A DNA stretch of 64,000 nt, taken from assembly GCA_029263315.1 (NCBI GenBank), contig JAJCXR010000048.1:124001-188000 (forward strand), in the 5' to 3' direction. The position numbers were made by a program, and so were the translations under genes. The first letter of the stretch is position 1, and each line of letters begins with the position of its first letter. Of the stretch, positions 20,814 to 29,639 are shown piece after piece. The stretch comes from Acidobacteriota bacterium (GTDB taxonomy: Bacteria > Acidobacteriota > Thermoanaerobaculia > Multivoradales > J023). The notes under the pieces are model-generated. The model was not told where the DNA came from. It worked only from the letters and a program-made list of their open reading frames with translations, and made no database searches.

Positions 20814-22084
20814 GGAGTGGCCAAGACGTCGGGCAGGCGTCGTCGAGCCAAGCCGAACCCAAAGTAGATGCCACCGACCAAGGTGGCGGCGAAATACAGC
20901 CCGATCCACAGGGAGGCCCCCGGCAAATAAGCTTCCGCCCCAAACCAACCGCCGGCGTAGAGCACATAGACGATGCCCCCCAGGCCGCGCAGCCCTTCGA
21001 TCCAGCCGGCGCTGCGGTCACCGTCCATCAGGGAGGTGAAGCCATAGGTGCCGAGCATCAGGAAGAAGCTGTTGAGCAGCAGCCCTTGGCGCCCCAAGTC
21101 GCTGAAGCTATAAAGCATGTAGAGCAACATGGCCAACAGGACGAAGAGCTGGAACCACGACCAGGCCACCAAGGCGGGCGGCGACGGTGTGCGGTACTTT
21201 TCGAAATTGTACGGATCGTCGATCTTGAAGACCGGATACTCGGCTTCCACATCCGCCGGACGCCAACCGGTGGGCATGAACCACAGCCGCAGCTTGTCCC
21301 TCCAGCTTTTAGCCCGCCACGCGTCTTGCATCAACAACCAGAGGTGCTGGAAATTGATCTTGATGGGATTCCAAGTGCGGGCCGGACGGGTGACGCCGTA
21401 CACCGGCGGTACGTCGTCGAGCTCCTCTTGAAAGGTGCCGAACATGCGATCCCACCAAGTGAAGATCTGTCCCAGGTTCTTGTCTAGATACTCAGGATTG
21501 ATGGCGTGATGCACCCGGTGTTGGGAGGGCGTGATGATCACCTGCTCCAACCAACCGAGCTTTGGCAAATGCTGGGTGTGATACCAAAACTGCAAGAAGA
21601 GGTGGACCGGAGCGATCACATTGATCACTTCCCTGGGCACCCCGAGAAGCGCCGCCGGCAGCAAGAAGATGGCGTAAACACCGATGACGTTGGAGATCGA
21701 CTGGCGTAGGGCGCAGGCCAGGTTGAACTCTTCGCTGCTGTGGTGGATGACGTGGTGGTTCCAGAAATAGTTGACGCTGTGGTTCAGCCGATGGGACCAA
21801 TAACCGGCAAAATCCACTGCCACAAAGGCCACGGCATAGAGCAACCAGCCGCTCTCCAAGTGGAAGAGCGCCAGGTGTTTCAACAAATAGGGATACGAGA
21901 TGATGATCAGCACCAGGCCGAGGGAGTCTTTGATGACGTTGGTGAGCCCAGAGCTGAGGCTGGAGATGGTGTCGAAGCTGTTGAGGGTATTTTTGCCCCG
22001 ATAGGCCCCGTAGATGGCTTCGATCAAGACCAACAGCGAAAACAGGGGGATGGCGATCAAAAGGGCGTTGGCGTAGGTCTGCAT
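20810..22084 (-). CDS. Sterol desaturase / fatty acid hydroxylase family membrane protein
   Basis: ATG 22084 has AGGA about 10 nt upstream and begins a hydrophobic segment, so it is preferred over the 100-codon upstream extension of the frame. The 424-residue product carries the His-box pattern of the fatty-acid-hydroxylase superfamily: HRLNH, HHVIHH and HRVHH, which bind a di-iron centre on the cytoplasmic face of the membrane. Several transmembrane helices lie N-terminal, and four or so more follow the catalytic domain, an arrangement resembling alkylglycerol monooxygenase-type proteins. The likely role is hydroxylation or desaturation of a lipid. It lies between a lytic transglycosylase (64-nt gap) and glutaminase (4-nt overlap). 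The substrate is unknown. Confidence 0.88.
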   Translation of the reverse strand: MQTYANALLIAIPLFSLLVLIEAIYGAYRGKNTLNSFDTISSLSSGLTNVIKDSLGLVLIIISYPYLLKHLALFHLESGWLLYAVAFVAVDFAGYWSHRLNHSVNYFWNHHVIHHSSEEFNLACALRQSISNVIGVYAIFLLPAALLGVPREVINVIAPVHLFLQFWYHTQHLPKLGWLEQVIITPSQHRVHHAINPEYLDKNLGQIFTWWDRMFGTFQEELDDVPPVYGVTRPARTWNPIKINFQHLWLLMQDAWRAKSWRDKLRLWFMPTGWRPADVEAEYPVFKIDDPYNFEKYRTPSPPALVAWSWFQLFVLLAMLLYMLYSFSDLGRQGLLLNSFFLMLGTYGFTSLMDGDRSAGWIEGLRGLGGIVYVLYAGGWFGAEAYLPGASLWIGLYFAATLVGGIYFGFGLARRRLPDVLATP

Positions 22085-22148
22085 GACAGTTAATCCTGAT
22101 AGCTGAAGACGAGGGATGGCCGCGGATGGCTTGCGGACCGCGGATAGC

Positions 22149-23855
22149 TTACGGGGCCGCTGACCGGGGCCACCCCATGAGCGTGAAGATGCGCTCCACG
22201 TAATCCTGGGTTTCGGCGTAGGGCGGCACCCCGTCGTAGGTGTCGACGGCGTTCTCGCCGGCATTGTAGGCCGCCAATACGCGCTCGGTGTCACCGCCAA
22301 AACGATCTTGCAACCAGCGCAAATAACGCGCTCCAACCTCCAGATTGACGGCCGGATCAAAGAGCTGATCGCCCTCGATACCAAAGCGGCTCGCCGTGGT
22401 CGGCATGACCTGCATCAAACCGCGGGCACCCCGCGGCGACACGGCCATGGCATCGAAGGCCGATTCCACTTGCACCATCGCCGCCACCAGGGCCGCTTCC
22501 ACCCCCTGGGATTCGGCGACGCGGTCGATCAACAAGCCATAGGGCACCCGCAGGCTGCCGCTGGCCAATACCGCTGGCGGTTGGGTGGCCGGCAAGCGAT
22601 CCGCCGTCCAATCGTAAGGGGCGTCGATGTAGGAACGCCACAGGCTGGATTTGGGCTGCCAACCCTGGGCATCGCCGCCTGATTCCGTCGAGTCGGGTGC
22701 GGGGAAATCTGCGGAACGCTCTGAGGAGTCGCTGGGCGAAGTATCCCGAGCCACCGCAGCCGCCTGCTCGGACCTCTCGGCCTTGGGTTGCCAGCGATCC
22801 GCGGCGAGGGACCTTGATCCGGAGCTGGCATGCTCGACATCCAGACCGGCATCACCCGCCCGCGCTCCTCCGGCCGTGTCAGACGCCAAGCTCGAAACAA
22901 AGGATTGCCAATGGGAGGTCGTCGGTCGCCAGCCGCCATCCTCGCCATCCACGGGCCCTGGGCCCGTGCTCGGTCGCTGCGCCGCGGTCACCGACGGGCC
23001 GTTTGTCCCAGGCTCGACGACGGGCGCCGGGCTGAGAGAATCCACCGCAGGCGTTTGCGGCTCACCGTCCGACGCGACTTCGAGCCCTATCCCCAGGGAC
23101 CGGGGCCCAGCGGCCTTCACATCATCCGACGGTGCCACCACATCGCCTTCCGGCTGGGTCCAATAGGCGACGGCCAGCGGTTGGGACCGTCGCCAGCTGG
23201 ACGGGGGCTGCACGAAGCTCGAGGTGGGCCGGGCGCGGTACACGCGATCGACGGCGTCACGATCAATGGCGTCACGGTCAATGGCGCCACGGTCAATGGC
23301 GCCACGGTCAACGGCCCTGCGCTCGGAGAGCGACGATGGTTCGGCGGTGGGCAGCGACGCCGTCAGTTGCCCCTCGGGCCCATGCGTCTCGGTCGGCTGG
23401 CTGAGCGAGTGCGAGACCGCCGACTGCGAGGCGGCCGATGGTGAGGCGACCGATGGTGAGGCGGCCGATGGTGACCGTCCAGAGGTTGGATTCCGGGGCT
23501 GCCAGACGATGCCTTTGTCGACCCAGTCCGCAGCTGCCGCCCGGGCCCGTGCCCCTTGCGCAATACGGAAACGCTGCTTCGGAGGCTCTTCAGGTCGCCG
23601 CTGATAGGTTTGTCGCGGTGCGGGGGGGGTCTCCACCGGACGGCTCACGACCGCCGTAGGCAAGGGGCTCCCGGCCGTCGTCCAACGTGGGTTGAGCAAC
23701 AGCCCAATGGCTAGGCCACCGAGAAAAAGCAGCAGGGCCAATACCACCAGGACCGCGGTGAGGGCCATCAACTGGGGCGCCGCGATGTCGAAGCGATAAG
23801 CCGATCGGCGCCCGAGGCGCAGTTGGCTCGCCGCACTGAGGTCGTCTTGGGGCAT
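22149..23855 (-). CDS. Membrane-anchored lytic transglycosylase (SLT domain)
   Basis: The product has 568 residues. A single transmembrane helix (ALTAVLVVLALLLFLGGLAI) near residue 35 anchors it. A long disordered, Pro/Ser/Asp-rich linker of about 370 residues leads to a C-terminal SLT domain. That domain shows VAAMVQVESAFDAMAVSPRGA with the catalytic Glu, then GLMQVMPTTA and ERVLAAYNAGENAV, all hallmarks of family 1 lytic transglycosylases that cleave peptidoglycan glycan strands. The linker is encoded by two sets of in-frame 15-bp tandem repeats (23253-23312 and 23428-23472), which would make its length variable. ATG 23855 lies 89 nt from the divergent aminopeptidase start. Confidence 0.9.
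   Translation of the reverse strand: MPQDDLSAASQLRLGRRSAYRFDIAAPQLMALTAVLVVLALLLFLGGLAIGLLLNPRWTTAGSPLPTAVVSRPVETPPAPRQTYQRRPEEPPKQRFRIAQGARARAAAADWVDKGIVWQPRNPTSGRSPSAASPSVASPSAASQSAVSHSLSQPTETHGPEGQLTASLPTAEPSSLSERRAVDRGAIDRGAIDRDAIDRDAVDRVYRARPTSSFVQPPSSWRRSQPLAVAYWTQPEGDVVAPSDDVKAAGPRSLGIGLEVASDGEPQTPAVDSLSPAPVVEPGTNGPSVTAAQRPSTGPGPVDGEDGGWRPTTSHWQSFVSSLASDTAGGARAGDAGLDVEHASSGSRSLAADRWQPKAERSEQAAAVARDTSPSDSSERSADFPAPDSTESGGDAQGWQPKSSLWRSYIDAPYDWTADRLPATQPPAVLASGSLRVPYGLLIDRVAESQGVEAALVAAMVQVESAFDAMAVSPRGARGLMQVMPTTASRFGIEGDQLFDPAVNLEVGARYLRWLQDRFGGDTERVLAAYNAGENAVDTYDGVPPYAETQDYVERIFTLMGWPRSAAP
23253..23312 (+). repeat. 15-bp minisatellite in the transglycosylase linker
   Basis: Four near-identical 15-bp units (GGCGTCACGATCAAT and variants) lie in frame and encode an I/V-D-R-D/G-A pentapeptide series on the minus strand; a decayed fifth unit follows. 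Confidence 0.85.
23428..23472 (+). repeat. Second 15-bp minisatellite in the transglycosylase linker
   Basis: Three 15-bp units (GAGGCGGCCGATGGT with one substitution in the middle copy) encode Ser-Pro-Ser-Ala/Val-Ala steps of the disordered linker on the minus strand. Confidence 0.85.
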
Positions 23856-23944
23856 AATCGGAACGAGTATATCATTCTACCCATCCCGACTCACCCACCG
23901 TCGCCCCCCAGGTGGGGCTACCTAGCTCAGAGGATCTCCCAGCC

Positions 23945-25210
23945 GTGACCCACCAAGAGCACCTTCAACGTTATGCAGACCTGCTGGTGCGCCACGGCGC
24001 CGGCCTACAACGCCAACAGCCCCTGTTCATCCACGGCGAGGTGGCGCACCGGGACTTGGCCCTACGGGTAGCCGAGGCCGCCTATGAAGTCGGCGGAGGC
24101 CCCGTCTCTTACCGTCTTGTCGACCCGCTGCAGCGGGCCCTGCTGATCCGCCGGGGCAGCCCCGAAGAGATCGACTTGATCCATGAGGAGGACCGCCGGT
24201 GGTTCAATCGAGTGGTCGTCCACCGGGGGGCCTTGATCTCCCTGCGCGGCGACGAAGACCCGCGCTTGATGTCCGAGTTGGCGGAGCGTCACCCGGCTCG
24301 GCATCAGCGGTACTCGCGCAGCGCCAGCCGCTCCCGTGGCCCATTCCACACCCATGGCATCAACCGCGGTCTGTGCCCTTGGGTGGTGGCGGCGGCCCCC
24401 ACCACCGCCTGGGCACGCCAGGTCTTCCCAAAGCTGGACGACAGGGCGGCGATCTCCAGCCTTTACGAGTGCCTCTTTCGCTTCACCTACGCCGACCATT
24501 CCGACGCCCTGCAACGCGCCGCCGCCAGGGATCATCGGTTGCACGCCCGGCGTCGCCTGCTCGACGACCTGGCCATCCGGCAATTGCATATCGTCGGCGG
24601 TGGCTCCGACCTGAGGATCGGGCTCAGTCCCAAGGCCCGCTGGCTGGGGGGTAGCAAGAAGACCGCCAGCGGCCAGGTGTTCAATGCCAATGTGCCCAGC
24701 GAAGAGAACTTCACCACCCCCGACCGCCGGCTCACCGAGGGCCGGCTGGCGGCCACCATGCCCTTCCGCACCAAAAACGGTGCCCTGGTGAAGGATCTGG
24801 TCATGACCTTCGAGGCTGGCCGAGTCGTCGACCTCTCCGCCAGCCATGGGGCCAAAACCTTCGGTCAGTGGATCGATTCCGATCCCGGCGCCCGCTTCCT
24901 CGGCGAGGTGGCGTTGGTGGGTCTCGACTCCCCCATCGCCCAAAGCGGCTTGTTCTTCGAGCACACCCTGTTGGACGAAAACGCCTCTTGCCACGTGGCC
25001 TTGGGCAAAGCCTACGCCACCTGCCTCGAAGGTGGCCCCGACATGACACCGGACGAGTTGGAAGCCCTGGGCTGCAACGATTCCATGATCCACACTGACA
25101 TGATGTTCGGCTCCGACGAAATCTCGGTCATCGCATCGCTCAGCGACCGGGGGGAGGTCCCCTTGCTCATCGACGGCCAATGGTGTGAGCCATTTCTCGA
25201 TCCCAAGTAA
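23945..25210 (+). CDS. M29-family aminopeptidase
   Basis: A cytoplasmic metallo-aminopeptidase (AmpS/aminopeptidase T family) that removes N-terminal residues from peptides. The ligands known for this family are all visible: Glu in NVPSEENFTTPD, Glu in FLGEVALV, His in FFEHTLLDENAS, and His and Asp in HTDMMFGS. The length (421 aa) matches the family's usual size of about 410. GTG 23945 is preferred because AGAGGA lies about 10 nt upstream and the protein then begins at the family's usual N-terminus; an upstream in-frame GTG at 23912 would add 11 residues. It is divergent from the lytic transglycosylase. Confidence 0.92.
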   Translation: MTHQEHLQRYADLLVRHGAGLQRQQPLFIHGEVAHRDLALRVAEAAYEVGGGPVSYRLVDPLQRALLIRRGSPEEIDLIHEEDRRWFNRVVVHRGALISLRGDEDPRLMSELAERHPARHQRYSRSASRSRGPFHTHGINRGLCPWVVAAAPTTAWARQVFPKLDDRAAISSLYECLFRFTYADHSDALQRAAARDHRLHARRRLLDDLAIRQLHIVGGGSDLRIGLSPKARWLGGSKKTASGQVFNANVPSEENFTTPDRRLTEGRLAATMPFRTKNGALVKDLVMTFEAGRVVDLSASHGAKTFGQWIDSDPGARFLGEVALVGLDSPIAQSGLFFEHTLLDENASCHVALGKAYATCLEGGPDMTPDELEALGCNDSMIHTDMMFGSDEISVIASLSDRGEVPLLIDGQWCEPFLDPK

Positions 25211-25321
25211 CGGCATGCCCCTACCCGGAGACCTGGCACCCCCTTGGCCGGCCCGATCTGAGTCGAAGCGTCCAGGGAGGCGACCCTCGAACGAGGGAAA
25301 CCGGCGACGGACGATCTCGGC

Positions 25322-25327
25322 TACAAT
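25322..25327 (+). promoter_or_regulatory. Possible -10 element upstream of FG-GAP gene
   Basis: TACAAT lies about 100 nt before the ATG of the FG-GAP gene in a 215-nt gap that has no gene. No good -35 hexamer is seen at 17 nt, so support is weak. Confidence 0.25.
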
Positions 25328-25425
25328 AGGCGGGTCGAGATAACTCACTCGGCCTGTGCCGACTCTAGCTCAACCTTCCATTGCTGCCGTGGGCTCTGCC
25401 CACCCTTGCCGAAGAGGTTGCCATC

Positions 25426-26844
25426 ATGTACATCAACAAAGAGTCCCATCCCACCTTCCACCGAGCCTGCTTCTCTCCCTCGACCGCAGCGTTCCGACTC
25501 ACACCTCTGATCTGCCTGCTGAGCTTCGGCGCACCGACGCCGGGCGCCGGCCAATGGATCAACTTCGAAGATGTCTCAGCCAGCCGCATCGTTACCGACG
25601 ACCTCGACCCCGATCCCGTGGGCTTGACGGATACCTTCGAGAAGGATCTGGAAGTCGGTGACGTCGATCGCGATGGGGATCTCGACGTCATTGTGGCGCG
25701 CAAAGTACGATTCTCCAATCCCGGTGGAAAGCGCAACGCGCTGTTCATGAATGAAGGCGGGACGTTTGTCGACCGCAGCGCCGAGCTGGTCCCCGACTTC
25801 GCCGATCTCACCGACGATCGAGACGTGGTGCTGGTGGATGTGGATGGAGACGGCTGGGACGACATGGTGACGGCCACCACATTTTCCGACCAGCCGCGGG
25901 TCTACATGAACCTGGGGGAGATTATCGAGGGCGGCATCTGGGCCGGCTTCGACTGGGAGCCCAACGACAACCGCATTCCCCCCTTCTCCCCTGGCCCCAA
26001 ATTCTGCGCCGTGGCGGCGGGTGATATCGACAACGACGGGGATCAGGACCTCATCTTCGTCGACTACAGCAACGACCTCGAAGACCGTCTGATGATCAAC
26101 GACGGCAACGGCTTCTTCAGCGACCAGACGAAGAGCCGTTTCAGCGATCCCAGCATGTGGGAATCGGCCTTCGGCACCGACGCCCAGATCGTCGACATGA
26201 ACGGCGATGGGGCCCGCGACATCATCAAGATTTCCACACTGGGGGGCAATCCCAGCTCGGTGCGGGTCATCTACAATGCCGGCGAAGCCGAGCTCGGCAC
26301 CTTCGACCACATGCAACATGCCTATGTCGGTAGCACGTACATGATGGAAGTGGGCGACCTCAACAACGACTCGCGACCTGATATCTACGTCGTCAACGAC
26401 GGCCAGGACATTTACGCCCTCAATACCGGCAACGACGGGGCGGGCCATGTCCTATGGAACATCGTCGTCGTCGACAACAGCCCGGTCAGTGACACCTTCG
26501 GCGGCAACGTCAAGCTGGTGGATCTCGACAACAATGGTTTTCTCGATGTCCTGCTGTCCGATGTCGATACGGATTTCCAGTTCTGCGATCGGCAACCGGT
26601 GGCAATGCGCAATGACGGCTCGACGCCGACCCCGGATATCTATGATCCGCTGAATGGCGTGCAACCGCCGTGGATGCCGGAGGGCGCCTTCGACATGGTG
26701 GGGGCCGATTTCAACGGAGATGGGCGACTGGACATTTGGGCCGGCACCTGCAACGGTAATCGCCTCTATTTCGCCGAAAGCCCTATGTTCAACGATAATT
26801 TCGAGAGCGCCGACACCAGCGCTTGGTCCAGCAGCTTTCCTTGA
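25426..26844 (+). CDS. Secreted FG-GAP/VCBS-repeat protein with GFESG-like tail
   Basis: ATG 25426 follows GAAGAGG at a suitable distance and opens a signal-peptide-like N-terminus (LTPLICLLSFGAPTPGAG). The 472-residue product has at least five calcium-binding FG-GAP/VCBS blades with the D-x-D-x-D-G-x-x-D signature (for example DVDRDGDLDVIV, DVDGDGWDDMV, DIDNDGDQDLIF, DMNGDGARDII, DLDNNGFLDVLL, DFNGDGRLDIW). These form an integrin-like beta-propeller. It ends with FNDNFESADTSAWSSSFP, a variant of the tail motif recurring in this window. Probably exported to the cell surface or medium. The downstream regulator gene begins 25 nt later and may be co-transcribed. Confidence 0.87.
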   Translation: MYINKESHPTFHRACFSPSTAAFRLTPLICLLSFGAPTPGAGQWINFEDVSASRIVTDDLDPDPVGLTDTFEKDLEVGDVDRDGDLDVIVARKVRFSNPGGKRNALFMNEGGTFVDRSAELVPDFADLTDDRDVVLVDVDGDGWDDMVTATTFSDQPRVYMNLGEIIEGGIWAGFDWEPNDNRIPPFSPGPKFCAVAAGDIDNDGDQDLIFVDYSNDLEDRLMINDGNGFFSDQTKSRFSDPSMWESAFGTDAQIVDMNGDGARDIIKISTLGGNPSSVRVIYNAGEAELGTFDHMQHAYVGSTYMMEVGDLNNDSRPDIYVVNDGQDIYALNTGNDGAGHVLWNIVVVDNSPVSDTFGGNVKLVDLDNNGFLDVLLSDVDTDFQFCDRQPVAMRNDGSTPTPDIYDPLNGVQPPWMPEGAFDMVGADFNGDGRLDIWAGTCNGNRLYFAESPMFNDNFESADTSAWSSSFP

Positions 26845-26869
26845 GCTGCATCTGCGAGGAGATCACCCC

Positions 26870-27634
26870 TTGACCTCAGCCGTCCCCAACAATTCTCCGC
26901 GCAGCACCCTCGAGGCCCTGCGGGAGGTGCGCTTGTTCAAGGATCTCCCGGGCGAAGATCTCACCGCCTTCGCCTCCTATTTCGAGCTCGCCGCCGTGCC
27001 GATGGGTCATCAAGTTTATAAACACGGCGATCCGTCGGATGCCCTGTATGTGGTGCGCCGCGGCAGTATCGCCCTCTACCGGGACCAGATGGGCAAACCG
27101 ATCCAACTCTTGGCACGGGTGAGCCGCGGCGAGGTCTTCGGCGAGCTCGGTCTGTTCGACGGCTTCGAGCGCAACGCCTCGGCACGGGCCAATGAGACCT
27201 CCCACCTGTTGCGCATCGGCAAGCACGACTTGATGGCCTTTCTGGCGAATCAACCGGATTTGACCATCAAGCTACAGATCGCTGCGGCGCGGCGCCACTC
27301 GATGAATGTCTCCATGACCTTGGACCTCAGCCAGCGCAAGGACGTGCGCATCCGCCTCGAAAAGGAAGTCTCCTTGGAGCTGGAGGCGGGAACCCAATGG
27401 CAGGCGCAGATCCAGAATCTATCCCTCGGCGGGCTCTGCCTTCGGGGGGCTCCCGACGAGTGGCAAAAGCACTGGACGGTGCGCTTCCACCTGCGTTTCC
27501 AAGACGAGGGTCTGCACGTCTCAGGTCGTGTCACCTGGCGCCGCGACGACACCTTGGGTATCGCCTTCTCCCGCACCGACCCGCACCACGAAGATCAAAT
27601 ACAACGTCTTCTGCGTCTGCTGCTCGACGATTGA
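26870..27634 (+). CDS. Cyclic-nucleotide-binding domain fused to a PilZ-type domain
   Basis: TTG 26870 is chosen because GCGAGGAGA precedes it at about 7 nt; the same frame stays open upstream but overlaps the FG-GAP gene. The 254-residue protein has an N-terminal cNMP-binding domain (residues about 20-130). It is marked by VYKHGDPSDALYVVRRGSIAL and RGEVFGELGLFDGFERNASA, which contains the phosphate-binding cassette. A PilZ-like C-terminal domain follows (QNLSLGGLCLRG, then VSGRVTWRRDDTLGIAF). There is no DNA-binding helix-turn-helix. It may integrate cAMP-type and cyclic-di-GMP signals, but the PilZ arginine motif is only partly recognisable (RKDVRIRLE), so ligand binding is inferred. Confidence 0.82.
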   Translation: MTSAVPNNSPRSTLEALREVRLFKDLPGEDLTAFASYFELAAVPMGHQVYKHGDPSDALYVVRRGSIALYRDQMGKPIQLLARVSRGEVFGELGLFDGFERNASARANETSHLLRIGKHDLMAFLANQPDLTIKLQIAAARRHSMNVSMTLDLSQRKDVRIRLEKEVSLELEAGTQWQAQIQNLSLGGLCLRGAPDEWQKHWTVRFHLRFQDEGLHVSGRVTWRRDDTLGIAFSRTDPHHEDQIQRLLRLLLDD

Positions 27635-27702
27635 CCTCGGCAACGTCCACCCCTGGGCAACCTCCTCGCACGCACTTTGGAGCACTCAGGCTGCAAGTGC
27701 GC

Positions 27703-27708
27703 TATAGT
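27703..27708 (+). promoter_or_regulatory. Possible -10 element upstream of cupredoxin gene
   Basis: TATAGT lies 62 nt before the ATG at 27771. A TTGGAG sequence at 27677 is 20 nt upstream, longer than the ideal spacer. It is a plausible but unproven promoter. Confidence 0.3.
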
Positions 27709-27770
27709 CAAGGCATTCCATCAGCTCACGTGGCCTCACATCCAAGAACGACATCAGAGAGGTGAATCCC

Positions 27771-28925
27771 ATGCGCATCGCGACTCGCTGCCAACTCCCA
27801 CTGCTGAACCTCTGTATTCTCCTCGCCGGCTCTATCTTGTTGCCGCTGCACGGCGCCTCGGCGGCGGTGCACACCGTCGACACCGACGTCATGTCTTTTT
27901 CCCCCGCGGTGATGACCATCCAAGTCGGAGATACCGTCACTTGGACCAATGCCGACAACGGGTTGCACAACGTCGTCGCCGACGACGAGAGCTTCGATAG
28001 CGGTGCGCCGTCGACGGATTCTTGGCAGTTCTCTCATACCTTCACCACCGGTGGCTCCTACGACTATTCCTGTGAAACCCATGCCGCCCAAGGGATGACC
28101 GGTACGATCATCGTCCAGGGTGTCTTCGCCGACGGAATGGAAGCGGGTAGCGCCGATTCCTGGACCAACGTGGCGGGCGGCTTGCCCTTCTGCTCCTGCT
28201 ATTTCTCCGGCGACTGCGCCAACGGCGCCGACTTCTGCAACTGGGGCAGCTTGACGGTGGAGGACAACTGCACCTGGCGTGAGAACAAACCCAACGGCGT
28301 GCCGGGGGCCGGCTGTGATGTCGATTACGCCGGTGTCGACTGGACTTCCGGCATTTGTGACGGTATCTGCACTCCGTCGAATTTCGGCTCCGACCTGGGA
28401 ACGGAAGACCGCACGGTGCTGTTGCAAGGCATCCAGCTCTGGGCCGAGGCCCTGCTGGGGCCCGCCACGGCGGGGGGTGGCCCCGTCGATCCGGCCCTGA
28501 CGGCGCAAGTTCTCGAGCTGCCCTTCCGCAGTGAAAACAATGCCTGGATCCTCGGCCGTCAAATCGGCGACATGTTGGCGATGGCCGGTATCACCAACCT
28601 CGACCGCCAGTACTGCCACCACGAGAGCCACCCCGGCGAAGATCCGCCCCTGGTGGTCGATATTTCCGACGACACCTGCTTACAGGCGGCCGGTCGTCTG
28701 GCCGTCGATGTCCTGCTGGCCGAGATCGCCAGCCCCGACAGCTCCAAGGGCATGCTCGACGAGCTGCGCACCGCCTGCCCCAACAATCGGTGGCAAAGCC
28801 TCTTCACCCAGCGCTGCGCCGCCGACGGCAACGCCTTGGACTGCGTTCGCCGCCGTCTCGCAGCCACCGCCGAGTTCCTGAGCACCCCGCGGCAGGACAG
28901 TGCGCTGCGTCTGTTCGCCAAGTAG
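27771..28925 (+). CDS. Secreted cupredoxin-domain protein with a Cys-rich C-terminal region
   Basis: ATG 27771 is preceded by GAGAGG and starts a signal peptide ending near GASAA. Residues about 32-115 form a plastocyanin/azurin-like domain. VTWTNADNGLHNVV supplies the first His ligand, and YDYSCETHAAQGMTG supplies Cys, His and probably Met, so a type-1 copper site is expected. GVFADGMEAGSADSW follows directly, a variant of the tail motif that ends other secreted proteins here. In this gene about 250 more residues continue after it. That Cys-rich region (FCSCYFSGDC, CHHESHPGED) is not recognised. The protein is probably periplasmic or extracellular; it could carry electrons or copper, but the C-terminal function is unknown. 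Confidence 0.8.
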   Translation: MRIATRCQLPLLNLCILLAGSILLPLHGASAAVHTVDTDVMSFSPAVMTIQVGDTVTWTNADNGLHNVVADDESFDSGAPSTDSWQFSHTFTTGGSYDYSCETHAAQGMTGTIIVQGVFADGMEAGSADSWTNVAGGLPFCSCYFSGDCANGADFCNWGSLTVEDNCTWRENKPNGVPGAGCDVDYAGVDWTSGICDGICTPSNFGSDLGTEDRTVLLQGIQLWAEALLGPATAGGGPVDPALTAQVLELPFRSENNAWILGRQIGDMLAMAGITNLDRQYCHHESHPGEDPPLVVDISDDTCLQAAGRLAVDVLLAEIASPDSSKGMLDELRTACPNNRWQSLFTQRCAADGNALDCVRRRLAATAEFLSTPRQDSALRLFAK

Positions 28926-29028
28926 GATTTGGGAGGCGACCCACCCATGCTCTGCGCCGTGGCTGCGGTGCGGGGCGGGGCGGATTACTCCAGGGCCGGA
29001 CGCTCGTCCGGCCCTTGTTGCAGCCAAT

Positions 29029-29607
29029 CTATTGTGGCAGCCAATCTATCCAGGCTTGGACTTGTTCTGCTTCCGCCTCGCCACTGTGGCGAACGAGCCG
29101 CTCCGCCGATCGCCATGCCAGCAAGCCTTGATCGGCCCGCCCTCCGACGACCGCCAGCTCCCCCAGGCTACGCAAACAGAGACCGGCCCCAGCCCAATGT
29201 TTGAGCCGGCGAAGTTGGTCCACCGTCTGACGGTAGTAGCGCTTCGAGCCGTTGAGAGAGCTCTCTGCCGGCGCCAGCAACGCCCACTGATGGGAGGTGT
29301 GCTGCGCCCCTAGGTTCCAGCCCATACGGCGCTCCACGTCACTCGCCTCGTCCAGAAGCTGCGAGCAAGCGACGCGACGACCGACCGCAAAGCGGACCAA
29401 GGCGCCGAGATGCAAGCACAGGGTCCTGTCGGCCTCCGAGCCGCCGGTGCGCGCCAGGCAGCTGTCCAAGATACCTTCCGCCGCGGGCAGCTCTTGGAGT
29501 TGGAGGTGGTTGAAGAAAATCTGCCACGATCGCTTGTCCATAGATGAAATCATACCCAATCGAACTATGGTACCTTCGCTGAGATTCCAGAGAATCTTGA
29601 CCTTCAC
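29029..29607 (-). CDS. Hypothetical TPR-like protein
   Basis: A 192-residue open frame (GTG 29607). ATG codons at 29553 and 29541 are alternative starts, and none has a convincing ribosome binding site. The product is helical with helix-pair periodicity reminiscent of tetratricopeptide repeats (for example LKHWAGAGLCLRSLGELAVVG). It lacks signal and membrane segments. It is divergent from the lipoprotein-like gene at 29640, with only 32 nt between the longest start and that ATG, so a shorter start is likely. Function is unknown. Confidence 0.55.
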   Translation of the reverse strand: MKVKILWNLSEGTIVRLGMISSMDKRSWQIFFNHLQLQELPAAEGILDSCLARTGGSEADRTLCLHLGALVRFAVGRRVACSQLLDEASDVERRMGWNLGAQHTSHQWALLAPAESSLNGSKRYYRQTVDQLRRLKHWAGAGLCLRSLGELAVVGGRADQGLLAWRSAERLVRHSGEAEAEQVQAWIDWLPQ

Positions 29608-29639
29608 CCAATGGCAGCAATGTAGGAGACATCAATCCC

